A DNA stretch of 64,000 nt, from positions 1-64,000 of the forward strand of contig CAJAVU010000006.1 in the NCBI GenBank assembly GCA_903945495.1, given 5' to 3'. This document shows, piece by piece, positions 62,137 through 64,000 of the stretch. Both the position numbers and the translations under genes were made by a program. Under the pieces are notes generated by a model. That model saw nothing but the letters and a program-made list of their open reading frames with translations, ran no database searches and had not been told where the DNA came from. The DNA is from an uncultured Flavobacteriales bacterium (GTDB taxonomy: Bacteria > Bacteroidota > Bacteroidia > Flavobacteriales_D > Crocinitomicaceae). Numbering within the stretch: the first letter of the stretch is position 1; each line of letters begins with the position of its first letter.

Positions 62137-62844
62137 TCAAACCAGTTTGAACGCAATTGGCAAAGTAAAATACATTTTCACATCTTTACCATTCATTCTT
62201 CCTGGTTTCCAATTTGGCATATTTTTAACCACACGCATCGCTTCCTTGTCACACTCTAGACAGTCTACAACGCCACGTACAACGCGTACATTTGAAATCG
62301 AGCCATCGGTATTTACAATGAAGCGCAAATAACATTTGCCTTGTATCCCTGCCTCTTTCGCACTCATGGGATACATCATATTTTTTTTGAGATATTCACG
62401 CATGGCATCCATTCCGCCGGGGAACTCTGCAGGTTCGTCAACAATTTCTAAAATATCACTTTCGACACGAATTTCTGGTATTGGAGCTGGTTCCACGTCT
62501 CCATAATAATCATCACTGCCTTTCTGTGTTTTAGCCGACCAATCAATATCCGTAATGTCCTGAACAGTTGGAGGATATTCATCGTCATACTCAACGATTT
62601 TTGGAGGTGTAAATTGAATTACACGTTTTTGCTTTGGAACATTGATCGTTTTTGCAGTTGCAGTGGATCGAGCATTGGAAGAAGATGTCTGAGCTGGTGA
62701 CTTAGTAGTTGTTTTCCCCTCAGATACTTCTTTTGCGGTTGTTTCAGCTTTGATATCTTTTTGCTCTTTTACACTATCCGCACATGCACTTGACAATCCG
62801 ACAAGCACAACACCCAAAAACAAGCTTACTCTTTTAACAACCAT
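62137..62844 (-). CDS. TonB C-terminal domain lipoprotein
   Basis: A 235-residue protein with a lipoprotein signal (MVVKRVSLFLGVVLVGLSSAC, lipobox SSAC, Cys21), a long low-complexity linker, and a C-terminal TonB domain (EFPGGMDAMREYLKKNMMYP, YLRFIVNTDGSISNVRVVRG, CDKEAMRVVKNMPNWKPGRM). Classical TonB has an N-terminal transmembrane helix that contacts ExbB/D; a lipid anchor cannot do this, so it is probably a regulator or scaffold instead of an energy transducer. It ends 3 bp before the convergent Ppx/GppA gene. Confidence 0.85.
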   Translation of the reverse strand: MVVKRVSLFLGVVLVGLSSACADSVKEQKDIKAETTAKEVSEGKTTTKSPAQTSSSNARSTATAKTINVPKQKRVIQFTPPKIVEYDDEYPPTVQDITDIDWSAKTQKGSDDYYGDVEPAPIPEIRVESDILEIVDEPAEFPGGMDAMREYLKKNMMYPMSAKEAGIQGKCYLRFIVNTDGSISNVRVVRGVVDCLECDKEAMRVVKNMPNWKPGRMNGKDVKMYFTLPIAFKLV

Positions 62845-62862
62845 TCTTTTACTTTTGAACCA

Positions 62863-63753
62863 CTAATTTAAACGAAAAACAACGGGAATTGTCATATAAA
62901 CCTTACACGCCTTGCCATTGTTCATTCCTGGTTTCCAATCTGGCATTGCTTGAACTACTCTTCTCGCCTCTTTATCACAGCCTGGTCCTCCATTTACACC
63001 TCGTAGCACTTTAACATCAGAAAGCTTGCCAAGCTCATCCACAACAAAACGAAGATATACCTTTCCTTCGATGCCATTTTCGAATTCCATCTCTGGATAC
63101 TTGATGTTGTCCGCAAGGTACTTTTTCATCGCTTCCATACCTCCTGGAAATTCGGGCATTACTTCTGCATAGCCTAAAATTTCATCCTCAGCTTTTTGTT
63201 TAAGCTCTGGAACTGGTTCAATAATCGGTTCACCTAAAAAATAAGGCTCTGGATAGGGTTCTGGCATCGGTCCAGGATTATAATACGGTGGTACCACTTC
63301 TGGAATTATCATTTTTTTAACTGGTTTTGTTGATGCTTCGTCATCTGTTGATTTTTTGTTGGTTGGTTCAATTGCAACTTCACCCATCGTTCGTTCGCCA
63401 GTTAATTCAACTTTTGGCTTATCCTTCACCGAATTCTTTTGCGGAGCCTCGCTACACGCAGCCAAACTCAAGCATAACAAAGAAAGTACTAAAAACGAAC
63501 TGTTCCCTCCTTTTTTACTCAGTGTATCAACAATTAATGGTACATCTTCATGTTGGAAATCAAATTGCTTGTAATTCATTCTACCACAGATTTTTTTATC
63601 AGAATTTTCCATTATATAGGTAATTATTTCGACGCGATTCATTTGTGTAAAATCCATCACAGATTTCTCACAAGCGGCACAATGACGTGATTTCAAACCG
63701 ATGCGCATGTTGTTCCAATCTTCTGAACACGGTTCATTTATTTTTACTTGCAT
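62863..63753 (-). CDS. TonB C-terminal domain protein with N-terminal Cys motif and lipobox
   Basis: A 296-residue protein with an unusual N-terminus. An 80-residue Cys-containing segment (INEPCSEDWNNM, RHCAACEKSVMDF) of a type seen on Bacteroidota TonB-like proteins precedes a single hydrophobic helix (residues 85-99) that ends in the lipobox-like LAAC with Cys100. The C-terminal TonB domain (EFPGGMEAMKKYLADNIKYP, GCDKEARRVVQAMPDWKPG) is closely like that of its downstream neighbour, 18 bp away. The N-terminal part should face the cytoplasm. Whether the internal lipobox is used is unclear. Confidence 0.85.
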   Translation of the reverse strand: MQVKINEPCSEDWNNMRIGLKSRHCAACEKSVMDFTQMNRVEIITYIMENSDKKICGRMNYKQFDFQHEDVPLIVDTLSKKGGNSSFLVLSLLCLSLAACSEAPQKNSVKDKPKVELTGERTMGEVAIEPTNKKSTDDEASTKPVKKMIIPEVVPPYYNPGPMPEPYPEPYFLGEPIIEPVPELKQKAEDEILGYAEVMPEFPGGMEAMKKYLADNIKYPEMEFENGIEGKVYLRFVVDELGKLSDVKVLRGVNGGPGCDKEARRVVQAMPDWKPGMNNGKACKVYMTIPVVFRLN

Positions 63754-63889
63754 ACTTTCAAATTTACGTAAGCTGTTACATGTATCAAGTAGATTGGTTC
63801 ACTGGGAATAGATCGAAATTAAAAAAGAAAGTAGAATCAACTTAGGATTTCCTGTCAATCTTATACCAAACTATACAAGTCTATCTGAA

Positions 63890-63914
63890 ATTGATGATTG
63901 ATGATTGATGATTG
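63890..63914. repeat. Short tandem repeat (ATTGATG)
   Basis: About 3.6 copies of the 7-base unit ATTGATG. It is just downstream of the stop codon of a possible partial gene on the minus strand. Confidence 0.85.
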
Positions 63915-63917
63915 AAG

Positions 63918-64000
63918 TTAAAAAAATGCTCTTACTTCCATTCCACCGCTATGAATCATTTTCGAGGTTTCAGATTTTCGGCCGTTGTATTGAATTGAAA
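63918..64000 (-). CDS. Possible 3' end of an unrecognised gene
   Basis: On the minus strand a frame is open from the window edge to TAA at 63918-63920, encoding about 26 residues (NGRKSETSKMIHSGGMEVRA). It looks protein-like, but it is too short to assign. The product and true start are outside the window. Confidence 0.35.
   Translation of the reverse strand, partial: SIQYNGRKSETSKMIHSGGMEVRAFF

Overview
The window is low-GC (by eye well under 45%) and looks like chromosomal DNA of a Bacteroidota bacterium, most likely a Flavobacteriales member of the Fluviicola/Crocinitomicaceae kind. The genus is an inference from gene content and no 16S gene is present. The evidence for the phylum is nine cargo proteins with type IX secretion (T9SS) sorting tails, a PorP/SprF protein, families largely confined to the phylum (GLPGLI, HYC_CC_PP, IPExxxVDY, DUF5686, DUF6814), and promoters of the TTTG-N(~19)-TAnnTTTG class.

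Layout. 1-6.6 kb: a tRNA with CAU anticodon, heme A synthase, an MHS-type carboxylate transporter with a tiny membrane partner, convergent acetyl-CoA synthetase, and a small Rossmann protein. 6.7-16.6 kb: secreted PKD and propeller T9SS proteins, a DUF5686 outer-membrane protein, a radical SAM/SPASM enzyme and a secreted DRGH nuclease. 17-24 kb: IPExxxVDY protein, pyruvate kinase, a T9SS type B protein and PorP/SprF packed as one operon, then glycine decarboxylase. 24-32 kb: an SdrD-type surface protein, an MBL hydrolase, a broken SpoIIE-type phosphatase remnant, and a sortilin-like propeller protein with a LolA-like partner. 32-37 kb: MetK and a metal cluster (HYC_CC_PP, TonB-dependent receptor, HMA protein) divergent from NfuA. 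37-45 kb: GLPGLI protein with its outer-membrane barrel, small exported proteins, and an aldehyde dehydrogenase/DUF779/AraC cluster. 45-56 kb: ankyrin plus DOMON pair, an SDR/AraC operon bracketed by direct repeats, and three large surface proteins including a CotH/lamin-tail protein. 56-64 kb: initiator tRNA, alpha/beta hydrolase, kelch-like T9SS protein, the GTPases Era and Der, a Ppx/GppA phosphatase, and two tandem TonB C-terminal proteins.

How it works together. Most of the window is housekeeping interleaved with cell-surface functions: T9SS cargo and its outer-membrane partner, TonB-linked receptors and transducers, and acetate/aldehyde carbon entry (transporter, Acs, ALDH). No phage, IS element, CRISPR array or obvious defence island is visible. 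The less ordinary material lies between genes: a large imperfect inverted repeat near 3.6 kb, a decaying phosphatase, direct repeats around a two-gene operon, low-complexity arrays upstream of era and der, and -7 boxes placed four bases before start codons that suggest leaderless mRNAs.
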